From contig CAMDQO010000001.1 in assembly GCA_945906105.1 (NCBI GenBank), positions 186,001 to 250,000 of the forward strand: a DNA stretch of 64,000 nucleotides, written 5' to 3'. Under the pieces are notes generated by a model. It ran no database searches, was not told where the DNA came from, and was given only the letters and a program-made list of their open reading frames with translations. This document shows positions 35,861 through 44,340 of the stretch, in pieces (the first letter of the stretch is position 1; each line of letters starts with the position of its first letter). The translations under genes and the position numbers were made by a program. The DNA comes from Novosphingobium sp. Chol11. GTDB taxonomy: Bacteria > Pseudomonadota > Alphaproteobacteria > Sphingomonadales > Sphingomonadaceae.

Positions 35861-36322
35861 ATGCCAACCAAGAACTCCCGCCTGGCCGACTTTCTGCCCT
35901 ATGTCTTGGCGATCACCTCCAATGCGCTGAGCGGCAGGATCGCCGATGAATATCGCTTGCGCTTCGGCCTGCGGATTCCGGAATGGCGGATCATGGCCGT
36001 CTTGGGTGATGCCAGGGCGCTGACACAACGCGATCTTGTGAGCGCCACCCTGATGGACAAGGTTGCCGTCAATCGCGCTTGCAAGGTCCTGGAAAAACGC
36101 GGACTGGTGGCGCGCAGCCCCAATGATCGCGATGGCCGTTCACACCATCTTGAACTGACAACAGCAGGCCGCACCCTGCACGAGGAAGTGATGCCGATGA
36201 CCGAAGAGATGTATGAGCGTATTTTCGTCGATATCACCGCGCAAGAACGTACCCAGCTGATGGCGCTGCTGGCTCGTATCCGCAAGGGTGTGGCCAAGGT
36301 TGATGAAGTGGGCGGGGCATGA
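35861..36322 (+). CDS. MarR-family transcriptional regulator
   Basis: 153 residues, winged helix: RIPEWRIMAVLGDARALTQRDL, then KVAVNRACKVLEKRGLVARSPNDRDGRSHHLELTTAGR, the recognition helix plus wing with the conserved D-x-R. It overlaps fahA by 4 bp and follows maiA. Homogentisate pathways in proteobacteria are commonly governed by repressors of this sort, so control of maiA/fahA is plausible. No Shine-Dalgarno sequence is seen before the ATG at 35861; translation may be leaderless. Confidence 0.9.
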   Translation: MPTKNSRLADFLPYVLAITSNALSGRIADEYRLRFGLRIPEWRIMAVLGDARALTQRDLVSATLMDKVAVNRACKVLEKRGLVARSPNDRDGRSHHLELTTAGRTLHEEVMPMTEEMYERIFVDITAQERTQLMALLARIRKGVAKVDEVGGA

Positions 36323-37341
36323 AGCTTGCCTCCTTGCCGTCCCAGAAACCGGGCGGCCGTGACGGACGCCTTGTCGTCGTTTCAGCCGATCTCGCCTGGT
36401 ATGCCGATGCCGGGCATATTGTCGCCACGATGCAGGCCTTGCTGGATGACTGGCAGCATTTTGAGCCGTCGCTGAGGGCGCTGGCCACCGATCTGGAACA
36501 TGCGGTGATCCCGCGGCACCGCTTTCATGAGCGTGAGGCACGGGCACCGCTGCCACGCGCGTTCCAGTGGGCGGATGGCTCGGCCTACGTCAATCACGTC
36601 GAGCTGGTGCGCAAGGCGCGCGGCGCAGAGCTGCCGAAAAGCTTCTGGCATGAGCCGCTGATGTATCAGGGCGGCAGCGATGATCTGCGGCCTGCGCGTT
36701 CGGCGATTACCCTCGCGGACGAATCCTGGGGCTGTGATCTGGAGGCTGAGGTCTGTGTCGTCACCGATGATGTTCCCCAAGGGGTGAACCGGGAAGAGGC
36801 AATCGGCCATGTGCGATTGATCGGTCTGGTCAACGATGTTTCGCTGCGCGGGCTGATCCCGGCGGAACTCGAAAAAGGCTTTGGTTTTGTCCAGTCCAAA
36901 CCGGCCAGTGCCTTTTCTCCGGTGTTTGTCACGCCCGATGAGCTGGGCGAGAGCTGGTCTGGCGGCAAGCTTGCGGGCGCGCTGATGGTTGATCTTAATG
37001 GCAGCCCGTTTGGCCGGGCGGATGCCGGTCAGGAGATGACCTTCTGCTTCGGCACCCTGATTGCCCATCTGGCGAAGACGCGGCGGGTGGGGGCGGGGTC
37101 GATCATCGGATCGGGCACTGTCTCGAACCGCGATCCGGATGGCTCACCGGGACGGCCGGTGGCGCAAGGCGGGCTGGGCTACAGCTGCATCGCCGAACAG
37201 CGCATGGTCGAGACGATTGAAGGCGGCGCTCCGGTAACCGGTTTCCTTAAATATGGCGATGTTGTGCGGATCGAAATGCGCGATGCGAAGGGGCACAGCA
37301 TCTTTGGCGCGATCGAACAGGCAGTCGTGGCGCTGGATTAG
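36319..37341 (+). CDS. fahA: Fumarylacetoacetate hydrolase
   Basis: 340 residues of the FAH family, which splits fumarylacetoacetate into fumarate and acetoacetate, the last step of tyrosine breakdown. The metal-binding acids lie in WGCDLEAEVCVVTDD (E-x-E) and LIGLVNDVSLRG (D). Active-site segments GFGFVQSKPASAFSPV and GSGTVSNRDPDGSPGRP are clear, as is LKYGDVVRIEM. This is the short bacterial form. The start overlaps marR by 4 bp. The stop codon ends at 37341, which is also the first base of the 119 bp repeat element. Confidence 0.94.
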   Translation: MKLASLPSQKPGGRDGRLVVVSADLAWYADAGHIVATMQALLDDWQHFEPSLRALATDLEHAVIPRHRFHEREARAPLPRAFQWADGSAYVNHVELVRKARGAELPKSFWHEPLMYQGGSDDLRPARSAITLADESWGCDLEAEVCVVTDDVPQGVNREEAIGHVRLIGLVNDVSLRGLIPAELEKGFGFVQSKPASAFSPVFVTPDELGESWSGGKLAGALMVDLNGSPFGRADAGQEMTFCFGTLIAHLAKTRRVGAGSIIGSGTVSNRDPDGSPGRPVAQGGLGYSCIAEQRMVETIEGGAPVTGFLKYGDVVRIEMRDAKGHSIFGAIEQAVVALD

Positions 37342-37459
37342 GGGCTGTTGAGATTCAAGCGATAAGTTACTGATTACACAATAAATCGGCATTCCCGCCT
37401 GCGCGGGAATGACGAAGCTGGGTTTTACGTTCTTCGAGGAATGGAATCTCAACAGCCCC
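37341..37459. mobile_element. 119 bp MITE-like element with 16 bp terminal inverted repeats
   Basis: The ends GGGGCTGTTGAGATTC (37341-37356) and GAATCTCAACAGCCCC (37444-37459) are exact reverse complements. Inside is a second palindrome, ATTCCCGC-CTGC-GCGGGAAT (37391-37410), of the widespread REP type. No coding capacity. The first base is the last base of the fahA stop codon, so insertion probably left the stop intact by chance or supplied part of it. A non-autonomous element is inferred; no transposase is in the window. Confidence 0.75.
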
Positions 37460-37489
37460 TGGAGTCATTCCGTTTGATTTTACGCTACC

Positions 37490-37513
37490 GCCCCTCCTCT
37501 GAGGAGGAGGGGC
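37490..37513. repeat. Single C/G-rich hairpin of the same repeat family
   Basis: CCCCTCCTC (37491-37499), loop TGAG, GAGGAGGGG (37504-37512). It matches the right-hand hairpin of the element at 3460-3570 and is followed by the same CTTA. A partial third copy. Confidence 0.65.
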
Positions 37514-37542
37514 TTATCAAGGTTGGCGCTTGGTCGCCGCCT

Positions 37543-37601
37543 TACTTGGCGTTTCTGTTTTTCGAAAGCCCGGCCTACTTGGCGTTCTGTTTTTCGAAAG
37601 C
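37543..37601 (-). repeat. Tandem duplication of the tadC 3' end
   Basis: 37576-37601 encodes the last residues of TadC (AFEKQNAK and stop). A copy with one extra T lies immediately beyond the stop at 37543-37569 (TACTTGGCG, T run, CGAAAGC). The duplicate is untranslated because the original stop precedes it. A recent local slippage or repair scar. Confidence 0.75.
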
Positions 37602-38582
37602 ATCGACAATCGAGCAGCCTGCTGGCCCCAGAATGACGACGAACAGCACCGGCAGAATGAACAGGATCAGCGGTACGGTCATGATCGCGGGCAAACGGGC
37701 GGCCTTTTCCTCGGCGCGCATCATGCGTTCGTTGCGGAATTCGGCGGACAGCACGCGCAGAGCAGACGCCAGCGGCGTGCCATAGCGCTCGGTCTGGATC
37801 ATTGTTGTGACCACGCCCTTCACCGCTTCCAGATCGACACGGTAGGACAGGTTTTCAAAGGCCTGGCGCCGTTCGGTAAGGAACGACAATTCAATCGATG
37901 TCAGGGTGAATTCATCGCCCAGTTCGGGATAGGCGCGGCCCAGTTCGCGGGCGACGCGGCCAAAGGCAGCATCGACGGTAAGACCAGCCTCGGCGCAGAT
38001 GACCAGCAGATCAAGCGCGTCAGGCAGGCCCTTGCGGATCAGATGGGTGCGCTTGGTGATCAGGTTCTTGAGGTAGATATCCGGGCCTTTGTACCCGGCA
38101 AACAAGGCGGCACCGAAGAACATGACACGCTTCGTGCCGCTCCATTCCGGAAAGGTGTTGGTGGCATAGACCATGATCGCGGCGATCAGTCCCAGCACGA
38201 TCGGCAGGACGGCCCGTGCGGCGACAACGACAACCGCCATTTCCTTTTTACGGATACCCGCCTGCGCCAGCTTTTGCTGGATCAGGACGAGCTGGCTTTC
38301 CTGCAGAACCTTGAACGATTTCAGCGTTTCGCGGACTTTTTCCGTGGTCTGGTTCTTGCGAACCAGGCTCTGCCGACGCTTTGAGGCAGAGGTAACGATG
38401 CCAGCCTTCAGCTGTTCGCGGCGCTCGTTGAGTGCTTTGACGCGCTTGGCCATGGGATCGCGGATGGTGATCGCCGAATAGATGGCGAACATCACTGCCA
38501 TGGCGGCGACAGCTGCCAGCAACGAGCCGACGAAGATGACGTCGATGCCGAGGATCGTTGGTCCGGGCGGGGTTTTCAACAT
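37575..38582 (-). CDS. tadC: Tad pilus inner-membrane platform protein TadC
   Basis: 335 residues of the T2SS-F/GspF family. An N-terminal helix (FVGSLLAAVAAMAVMFAIYSA), a second around ARAVLPIVLGLIAAIMVYA, the cytoplasmic F domain with PDALDLLVICAEAGLTVDAAFGRVARELG, and a C-terminal membrane segment ending in CSIVDAF. TadC and TadB form the platform that the CpaF/TadA ATPase works on. Last gene of the cpaA-tadC locus; starts 16 bp after the tadB stop. Its 3' end is partly duplicated just downstream. Confidence 0.92.
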   Translation of the reverse strand: MLKTPPGPTILGIDVIFVGSLLAAVAAMAVMFAIYSAITIRDPMAKRVKALNERREQLKAGIVTSASKRRQSLVRKNQTTEKVRETLKSFKVLQESQLVLIQQKLAQAGIRKKEMAVVVVAARAVLPIVLGLIAAIMVYATNTFPEWSGTKRVMFFGAALFAGYKGPDIYLKNLITKRTHLIRKGLPDALDLLVICAEAGLTVDAAFGRVARELGRAYPELGDEFTLTSIELSFLTERRQAFENLSYRVDLEAVKGVVTTMIQTERYGTPLASALRVLSAEFRNERMMRAEEKAARLPAIMTVPLILFILPVLFVVILGPAGCSIVDAFEKQNAK

Positions 38583-38598
38583 GACGCCGTGTCCTCGC

Positions 38599-39570
38599 TC
38601 AGATCTCGAAGCTGACCATTTTGGCCATGATGAATGCGCCTATGCTCATCCAGCCCAAACCAGCCATGCCCGCCACCATCAGGCGTTCATCCAGGAAGAA
38701 CTTGCCGACGTATTCGGGGTTGATGGTGTAAAGCAGAATGAAAACAACGAATGGCAAGGCGCCGACGATATAGGCCGAAGCTTTTGATTCAGAGCTCATG
38801 GCCTTGATCTTCAGCTTCATCTGGCTGCGCTTGCGCAACACATCCGACAAGTTGGAAAGCGTCTCGGCAAGATTGCCGCCGGTCTCGCGCTGAATGGCCA
38901 GCGTGATGCAGAAGAACTGGAATTCCGAAATGGTCAGGCGGTCAGCGGTTTCCTGGAGGGCGTCGTCCATGGTCTTGCCGATCTTGGTGCGCTCGGTGAT
39001 CATTTTGAACTCTTCGCCCACGGGTCCCGGAACTTCGCCCGAAACGACCGCCAGTGTTTCCGAAACCGGCAGGCCCGAGCGCAAGCCACGCACCAGCAAA
39101 TCGATGGCATCGGGAAACTTGGCGATAAAGCGGGCGATGCGGCGTTTGATGAAGAAGCCGACGACCATATGCGGCAGACCGGCACCGACCACCATGCCAA
39201 CGCCCAGTGATAGCAGGGCGGCGTGTGTCTTGATGAACATGAGCAGTGTGATCGTCAGCGCCAGACCCAGGCTGCCGTAGAGATATTGCGACAAGGTCCA
39301 GCGCATTCCGGTGCGATGCAACCGCAATTCCAGCGCTACGATGCGTGAGTTCGAGCCAGCAATCTGATGGGCTTTTGGCTTGCGCGCGGCGACAGCCTTG
39401 CGCAGCTGCGCCTCGACCTTGTCCATCGCGCTTTCCGAGTGGCGATAGCGCACCGCTTGCAGGCGGCGGCCGCCCTCCTTGGTTGGGTTGGGGCCAGAGA
39501 AAGCTGACCAGCCAAGCACCATGATGGCCATCAGGCCACAGCCAATCAGCAGTAATTGCAACAGGCTCAT
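38599..39570 (-). CDS. tadB: Tad pilus inner-membrane platform protein TadB
   Basis: 323 residues. Membrane segment at the N-terminus (LLLIGCGLMAIMVLGWSAF), two more around 95-135, and an F domain PDAIDLLVRGLRSGLPVSETLAVVSGEVPGPVGEEF, ending in two more hydrophobic helices. ALQETADRLTISEFQFFCITLAIQRETGGNLAETL is typical of TadB. It lies 68 bp after cpaE; the cpaF gene expected in between is missing, and a 16 bp palindrome is found there instead. Confidence 0.92.
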   Translation of the reverse strand: MSLLQLLLIGCGLMAIMVLGWSAFSGPNPTKEGGRRLQAVRYRHSESAMDKVEAQLRKAVAARKPKAHQIAGSNSRIVALELRLHRTGMRWTLSQYLYGSLGLALTITLLMFIKTHAALLSLGVGMVVGAGLPHMVVGFFIKRRIARFIAKFPDAIDLLVRGLRSGLPVSETLAVVSGEVPGPVGEEFKMITERTKIGKTMDDALQETADRLTISEFQFFCITLAIQRETGGNLAETLSNLSDVLRKRSQMKLKIKAMSSESKASAYIVGALPFVVFILLYTINPEYVGKFFLDERLMVAGMAGLGWMSIGAFIMAKMVSFEI

Positions 39571-39597
39571 CGCCGGTTCTCCGCCTTTTCACTCCAT

Positions 39598-39620
39598 CCC
39601 CGCCGACGGCGCCGTCGGGG
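39598..39620. repeat. 16 bp perfect palindrome in the cpaE-tadB gap
   Basis: CCGACGGC-GCCGTCGG at 39603-39618, flanked by CCCCG and GG. It lies exactly where cpaF normally sits. There is no T-run on the cpaE mRNA strand after it, so it is not a standard intrinsic terminator. Confidence 0.6.
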
Positions 39621-39638
39621 TAATTCAACCATCCGCGA

Positions 39639-40916
39639 TCAGGCGGGGGTCTTTTCCTTTTTCGACATCATCGACTTGAGGTCGAATTTGCCAAGCAGCG
39701 ACTTCTTGCCTGCCGCCACCGCAGCCGGTGCCGAATTCTCCGTATCGCTGATGCCGAGCACGGCTTGCGCGATATCCCGCACGACAGCGCCAGACTTGGT
39801 CGTGCGGTTCGATTCCGCGAAAGTCTGACCCAGCTTGGCCGCATTGGTCGCGCCCTTCAGATCGAAGGGGAGCGTGAAATTGATCTTGCGTTCGATCGAG
39901 GCTTCAAAATCCGCACGGCTGATTTCCTGATTGCCGGGCTGGACCTTGTTGGCCACCACGAAGGTCTGCACATGGGCGGCATTGGCCTTGATCCATGACA
40001 GGATGCGGATCGCATCGCGCGCCGAAGCGAGCGTGAATTCAGTTGCCAGGATCACCACGTTCACATCCGCCATCAGATGGGGGAAGTTGATCAGCATGTT
40101 GCGCGGCAGATCGATCACCGTCATTTCGAAGGCCTGGCGGAATTCTTCCTCCAGCTGCACAAAAGCGGTGCCATCGGTCATCAGCGGCGAATTGATCGGT
40201 GCCTCGGCCGAGAGGATCGACAAGTTATCGTTGGCGCGGATCATCGCGCGTTCGATGAACAGACCGTCGATCCGGCTTGGGTTCTCGATGGCATCGGTCA
40301 ACCCGCGGCCGGGTTCGAGATCAAGGCTGAGCGCGCCGGTGCCGAAATGGACGTCCAGATCGAGCAAGGCCGTCGGCATCTTGTGATCGGTGCTGAACAG
40401 CCAGGCCAGCGAGGTTGCCAGCATCGAAGCACCAACTCCGCCGCGGGTGCCGACGATCGCCGTCGAGATATGGCGCTTGGCCGCATGAGCATCCGTATGG
40501 CGAGGAGCCGAAAATACGGTCTGCGCCTGAATCAGCGAATCGCGGATCTGGCCCGGAGACAGCGGCTTGAGCAGGTAATCATGGATGCCACTGGCCACCA
40601 GATCGCGATAGAGCCGGACATCGTTGACCTGACCGACGGCGATCACCACCGTGCCGGGCTCGCAGACTTCGGCCAGCGCGTTGATGTCGTTAAGCGGATC
40701 GCCGCTTTCCGACAGATCGACCATCAGGATGTTAGGGCTCGCGGCAATCGACAGCGATTGCACCGCATTGCGCAGGCCGCCCTTGTTGCACTTCTCAGGC
40801 TGCCAGCCCATTTCGATGATGACCGGGCGCAAGACTTCGAGAGCCGCTTCGTCACACAGAAATGCGGCGAAGGGATCACGATTGCCAGGCATGGATGCTT
40901 TCCAGGGCGCGTTCAT
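39639..40916 (-). CDS. cpaE: Pilus assembly protein CpaE/TadZ
   Basis: 425 residues. An N-terminal receiver-like domain (about 15-130; ILMVDLSESGDPL, GIHDYLLKPLSPGQI) is followed by a ParA/MinD-type ATPase domain. The Walker A-like loop reads GTRGGVGASMLATSLA near 157-172; the canonical KGGVGKS Lys residues are replaced by Arg and Ala, as is common in TadZ proteins that place pili at the pole. The Walker B-like region is LLDLDVHFG. A flexible Lys-rich tail follows. It is 4 bp from cpaD. Confidence 0.9.
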   Translation of the reverse strand: MNAPWKASMPGNRDPFAAFLCDEAALEVLRPVIIEMGWQPEKCNKGGLRNAVQSLSIAASPNILMVDLSESGDPLNDINALAEVCEPGTVVIAVGQVNDVRLYRDLVASGIHDYLLKPLSPGQIRDSLIQAQTVFSAPRHTDAHAAKRHISTAIVGTRGGVGASMLATSLAWLFSTDHKMPTALLDLDVHFGTGALSLDLEPGRGLTDAIENPSRIDGLFIERAMIRANDNLSILSAEAPINSPLMTDGTAFVQLEEEFRQAFEMTVIDLPRNMLINFPHLMADVNVVILATEFTLASARDAIRILSWIKANAAHVQTFVVANKVQPGNQEISRADFEASIERKINFTLPFDLKGATNAAKLGQTFAESNRTTKSGAVVRDIAQAVLGISDTENSAPAAVAAGKKSLLGKFDLKSMMSKKEKTPA

Positions 40917-40920
40917 CGAT

Positions 40921-41583
40921 CTATTCCCCCGACTTCGTTGAATTCGATTTCAGTGTCTTGCCGCCACCACCGGTTGGCTCAGCCCCGCGATAGGTCTCGA
41001 TGGCCTTGGTGCTGCTCATGACAGTCGTCTGGCTCGGGCCCTTGTTGCCCCGGATCAGATCTTCGGGATTGGCGATCATGGCGGAAAAATTGCCATTGAC
41101 CGCGCAGCCATAGCCGCTGGCTGTGGCATTATGCATGTTGGTGTCAGTCTTGGTGCCCCAGTCAGGGCAGCCCTTCACCGAAGCAGTGGACCGGCTGACG
41201 ACCACGCGCACCGTGCCGGCATTGACATAGCCGGGTGTGGTTGGGGCATCGTCGGAAACCAGCATGCTGTAGCGTGAGGCGATGGCTTCCACCGTGGTGC
41301 GGGCAGCATTGCTGTTCACCGGATCGTCAATCGATATGCGATCACCATAGCGCAGGTCCATGGCCTCGAACCAGCCAGAGAGCCGGCGCTGTTCGGAAGG
41401 CGCAATGCCGCCCGGGCCGCTGGCCAGATCAAAGGTATAGTTGGTGCGCTGCACCACCGGCTGGTGGATGCTTTCCAGGCTCTTGTTGAGCGGAACGCCG
41501 GGGCTGGTGCAACCGGCGAGGCCGATGCAGCTGGCAGCGATGAGGAGGGCGGTGGCCGCCTTGCGATGGAAAAGTTTGGTCAT
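40921..41583 (-). CDS. cpaD: Pilus assembly lipoprotein CpaD
   Basis: 220 residues from the ATG at 41583 (GAGGAAG 9 bases upstream; a GTG 9 bases earlier is possible). Lipoprotein signal with lipobox LAGC around residue 25, so the mature protein is anchored through Cys, probably in the outer membrane. CpaD-family blocks: YTFDLASGPGGIAPSEQRRLSGWFEA, VRVVVSRSTASVKGCPDW and GYGCAVNGNFSAMIANPEDL. It aids the CpaC secretin. Between cpaC (14 bp) and cpaE (4 bp). Confidence 0.9.
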   Translation of the reverse strand: MTKLFHRKAATALLIAASCIGLAGCTSPGVPLNKSLESIHQPVVQRTNYTFDLASGPGGIAPSEQRRLSGWFEAMDLRYGDRISIDDPVNSNAARTTVEAIASRYSMLVSDDAPTTPGYVNAGTVRVVVSRSTASVKGCPDWGTKTDTNMHNATASGYGCAVNGNFSAMIANPEDLIRGNKGPSQTTVMSSTKAIETYRGAEPTGGGGKTLKSNSTKSGE

Positions 41584-41597
41584 GGTTCTCACCTTCC

Positions 41598-43145
41598 TCA
41601 GTTCAGCGAAAAGCCGGGCGTGGGTGCAGTCGCATCAGCGGTCTGACCCTTGCTCGATTTCTTTTGGCCAGTTTTTTTGGCATCCGCAGGCGCAGCAGGC
41701 TCATCGAACACGCTTACCTTTGGCGCGATGCTGGCATCAGGCCCAGCGCTCGGCTTGGGCCGGTCGCCGCCGGTTTTGCCGGTTGACTGGACGTTGCCGA
41801 GGAACTGCTGCGCCAGGTTCGGCGCCTCAAAGCCATCGGTCGGCAGCTTGATGTCATTGGCGTTGACCGGATTGACCAGATAAGGCGTGACAATGATCAC
41901 CAGCTCGGTCTGACCTTTGCGGAATTCAGTCGAGCGGAAAAGATTGCCCAGGATCGGGATGTCACCCGCGCCCGGTGCCTTGTCGATGGTTGATTGGGCA
42001 TTGTTGCTCATCAGACCGGCGATCATGAAGCTTTGGCCCGAACCCAGTTCCACGGTCGTTTCCGCGCGGCGGATGGTCAGTGCCGGGATCTGGAAGCCGT
42101 TCAGCGAAACCGCACCCTCGCTCGAAAGCTCGGAAACTTCCGGGCGTACACGGATCGAGATCCGGCCGTTTGAAAGCACCGTTGGCGTATAGGCAAGGCT
42201 GACGCCAAAGCGCTTGTATTCGATCGAGGTCGAACCCAATCCCTGACTGATCGGGATCGGATATTCGCCGCCAGCAAGGAAATCAGCCGTTTCGCCCGAA
42301 AGCGCGGTCAGATTGGGGCTGGCGAGCGTGGTGACAAGGCCATCGCGCTCGGCAAGGTCAAAGGCCGCGGCCAGATCAAGTCCAAGGAACTTGCCAAAAC
42401 CACCAAGCGTGGTCTTGCCGCTGATCCCGTTGAAAGAGACAGAACCGGGCACGGCAGGCGTAATCCCGGTAGCTGGCGTGCCGGGAGTGATCGTCAGAGC
42501 GCTGCCACGGCCGCTGGTGACACCGAATTTGAAACCACTGGTGGTATCGCGGCTAAGCAGGTTGCCACCCAGTGAGCGCACCAGCGAGCGGCTGACTTCG
42601 GCGAATTTCACTTGCAGATTGACCTGCAACGGAGTCGCCATTTTCAGGCGACTGATGATGTTCATTTCCTTGCCGACGAAGGCCTGGACGAGGCGCTGGG
42701 CCTCGGCGGCGTCTTCAGGCGCACCGACGGTGCCGGTCAGCAGCAGCGTTCCGGTGCCGATGTTCGATACTGAAATCTTGGCATCGGGCATGGCCAGGCG
42801 CATCATCTGATCGACGCTGTCGATGTTTGAGCCAACGCGGATGTTGGCCGACCAGACAATCTGACCCGAAGCGTTGCTGGCATAGACCGTGGTTTCACCG
42901 CCACCCTTGCCCATAACATAGAGCTGGTTGGCTGACTTCACCTGGACATCGGCGACCTTGTCATCAGCGACGAAAATGTCGCTCATGCGCCCCGGGACAT
43001 TGATCAACTGGCCGCGACCGATCGACAGGTTGATATCCTGTGAGGGACGGGTCACTGACTGGGCCTGTGCCGGAGCAGCAGGCACCAGGGCCAGCGGAAC
43101 GGCAATGCAGGCGGCAGTGAGCAGCGTGGAAATCAGGCGTTTCAT
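41598..43145 (-). CDS. cpaC: Tad pilus outer-membrane secretin CpaC
   Basis: 515 residues from the ATG at 43145, which has GAGGGG 7 bases upstream and gives an ordinary signal peptide ending near APAQA. An ATG at 43211, coupled to the cpaB stop, would add 22 residues and also has a GGGGAAG site. Domains: an N-terminal CpaC-type pilus-assembly domain (SIGRGQLINVPGRMSDIFVADDKVADVQV), a BON-like segment, then the secretin domain with ALSGETADFLAGGEYPIPI and the VELGSGQSFMIAGLM and EFRKGQTELVIIVTPYLV ends. It forms the outer-membrane pore for the pilus. Confidence 0.92.
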   Translation of the reverse strand: MKRLISTLLTAACIAVPLALVPAAPAQAQSVTRPSQDINLSIGRGQLINVPGRMSDIFVADDKVADVQVKSANQLYVMGKGGGETTVYASNASGQIVWSANIRVGSNIDSVDQMMRLAMPDAKISVSNIGTGTLLLTGTVGAPEDAAEAQRLVQAFVGKEMNIISRLKMATPLQVNLQVKFAEVSRSLVRSLGGNLLSRDTTSGFKFGVTSGRGSALTITPGTPATGITPAVPGSVSFNGISGKTTLGGFGKFLGLDLAAAFDLAERDGLVTTLASPNLTALSGETADFLAGGEYPIPISQGLGSTSIEYKRFGVSLAYTPTVLSNGRISIRVRPEVSELSSEGAVSLNGFQIPALTIRRAETTVELGSGQSFMIAGLMSNNAQSTIDKAPGAGDIPILGNLFRSTEFRKGQTELVIIVTPYLVNPVNANDIKLPTDGFEAPNLAQQFLGNVQSTGKTGGDRPKPSAGPDASIAPKVSVFDEPAAPADAKKTGQKKSSKGQTADATAPTPGFSLN

Positions 43146-43215
43146 GGTTTTGCCCCTCGAAAGCGCGTTGCGGCTGGTACCTGTGCGGCTGGTTTTTGTG
43201 TGAATGGTCATGGCG

Positions 43216-44244
43216 TTACTTCCCCACCGGCTCTTCGGTGGTGGTTTTGCCGCGTGTGACACGGATCACCGGACCGGCGTTCATGAACGGCATCGCGGGG
43301 CCAGAACTGCGCAGCGCAGGACCTGCGGTCATGACGGCACGGCCGCCATTGCTGGCCATCGACGGTGCGGTGCGGCGCTGAAAGCGCGAGACATCACCGC
43401 CGGTGGAGAATGTGCCGAAACTGTTGTCGTTGGGCTTGTTCATCGCCAGAGTCAGGATGCGGTCTTCTTCTTCCTTGGTCGCGTTATCGGGCACCTTGAC
43501 CGCGCCACTGGCGACAAGGCGTTCCAGTTCAGCCTGATTGTCGGCGATCGAGCGCAGCGCCAGGCTGAGCGTACCGATGGTTTCGGCAACCGCGATTTTT
43601 TCAGCAATGCGCGGTGTCACTTCGAGCGTGACGGTGCGGAACTCGCGAACCACCGTCTTGCCATCAACCACTTCGCTGTCGGTTGACTGATCGGTGGCGA
43701 GCACGCGCAGATTGCGCAGGACCGTTTCGGTGGCCTTCAGCGCCTGGGTATCATCTCCCGATCCGCGGACGGTCTGGGTCAACATCAGATCGATGTGATC
43801 GCCCGGGAAGATGAAGCCGGCAACACCGGTGCGCGATGACACGTTGATCGTGATGGCGCGCATGCCAGGTCCAAGCGCAGCAGCAAGGAAGCCGCGATCG
43901 CCGGGCTTGACCAATGCGCCCTGGGTGAGCGGCTGGCCCGCCGTGGTCGGAAAGCGGACGACCGTGCCGAGCAGCTTGCTCATATCGGCCTCGCCCTCAA
44001 CGAAATAGGCGTCCTGAACCATATCCTTGGGCCACAGCTGAAAGCCGATCGAATCTGCGGTGATGATCGTACCGGCGGGCAGAGCGCGCTGGGCAACCAG
44101 AACCTTGGGTCCTTGCGGAACCTGTTTCGCATTGGCTTCAGCTTGCGGGGCGGAAGCGCCGGCAAACAGGCTGCGTGCGGCGAGTGCCGTTCCGATCGCG
44201 ATGACCAGAGCACCAAACAGCAGCAGAAGTTTCTTCTTGTCCAT
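43216..44244 (-). CDS. cpaB: Flp pilus assembly protein CpaB/RcpC
   Basis: 342 residues. An N-terminal membrane anchor (LLLLFGALVIAIGTALAA) precedes a SAF-type domain (VLVAQRALPAGTIITADSIGFQLWP) and the RcpC domain (GTVVRFPTTAGQPLTQGALV; FIFPGDHIDLMLTQ). CpaB is a periplasmic partner of the secretin. The ATG at 44244 is 96 bp downstream of the cpaA stop; that gap contains repeated motifs that may be a promoter. Confidence 0.9.
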   Translation of the reverse strand: MDKKKLLLLFGALVIAIGTALAARSLFAGASAPQAEANAKQVPQGPKVLVAQRALPAGTIITADSIGFQLWPKDMVQDAYFVEGEADMSKLLGTVVRFPTTAGQPLTQGALVKPGDRGFLAAALGPGMRAITINVSSRTGVAGFIFPGDHIDLMLTQTVRGSGDDTQALKATETVLRNLRVLATDQSTDSEVVDGKTVVREFRTVTLEVTPRIAEKIAVAETIGTLSLALRSIADNQAELERLVASGAVKVPDNATKEEEDRILTLAMNKPNDNSFGTFSTGGDVSRFQRRTAPSMASNGGRAVMTAGPALRSSGPAMPFMNAGPVIRVTRGKTTTEEPVGK

Positions 44245-44270
44245 GGCTTTGCAAGCCCCCCTGAGGAATT

Positions 44271-44332
44271 GGAATTCTAGGTTAAATTCGGAATTCTAGG
44301 TTTAAGTCCTAAGAATGGTTCCAAATGGTTAA
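44271..44332 (-). promoter_or_regulatory. Repeated AACCTAGAATTCC motif and CtrA-like TTAACCAT before cpaB
   Basis: Two copies of GGAATTCTAGGTT (plus-strand reading; starts 44271 and 44290) are 19 bases apart. TTAACCAT lies on the minus strand at 44325-44332, equal to the CtrA half-site motif of Alphaproteobacteria. CtrA is known to control Flp pilus genes in the class, so this could be a CtrA-dependent internal promoter for cpaB onward. By-eye match only. Confidence 0.45.
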
Positions 44333-44340
44333 AATCAGGT

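Noticed and set aside
37391..37410. CRISPR or tRNA signal in the intergenic palindromes
   Set aside because: Palindromes are isolated, without regular spacers, and no cloverleaf or CCA end could be traced.
39598..39620. Palindrome as an intrinsic terminator after cpaE
   Set aside because: No T-run follows on the cpaE mRNA strand, and tadB continues co-directionally with its own ribosome site.
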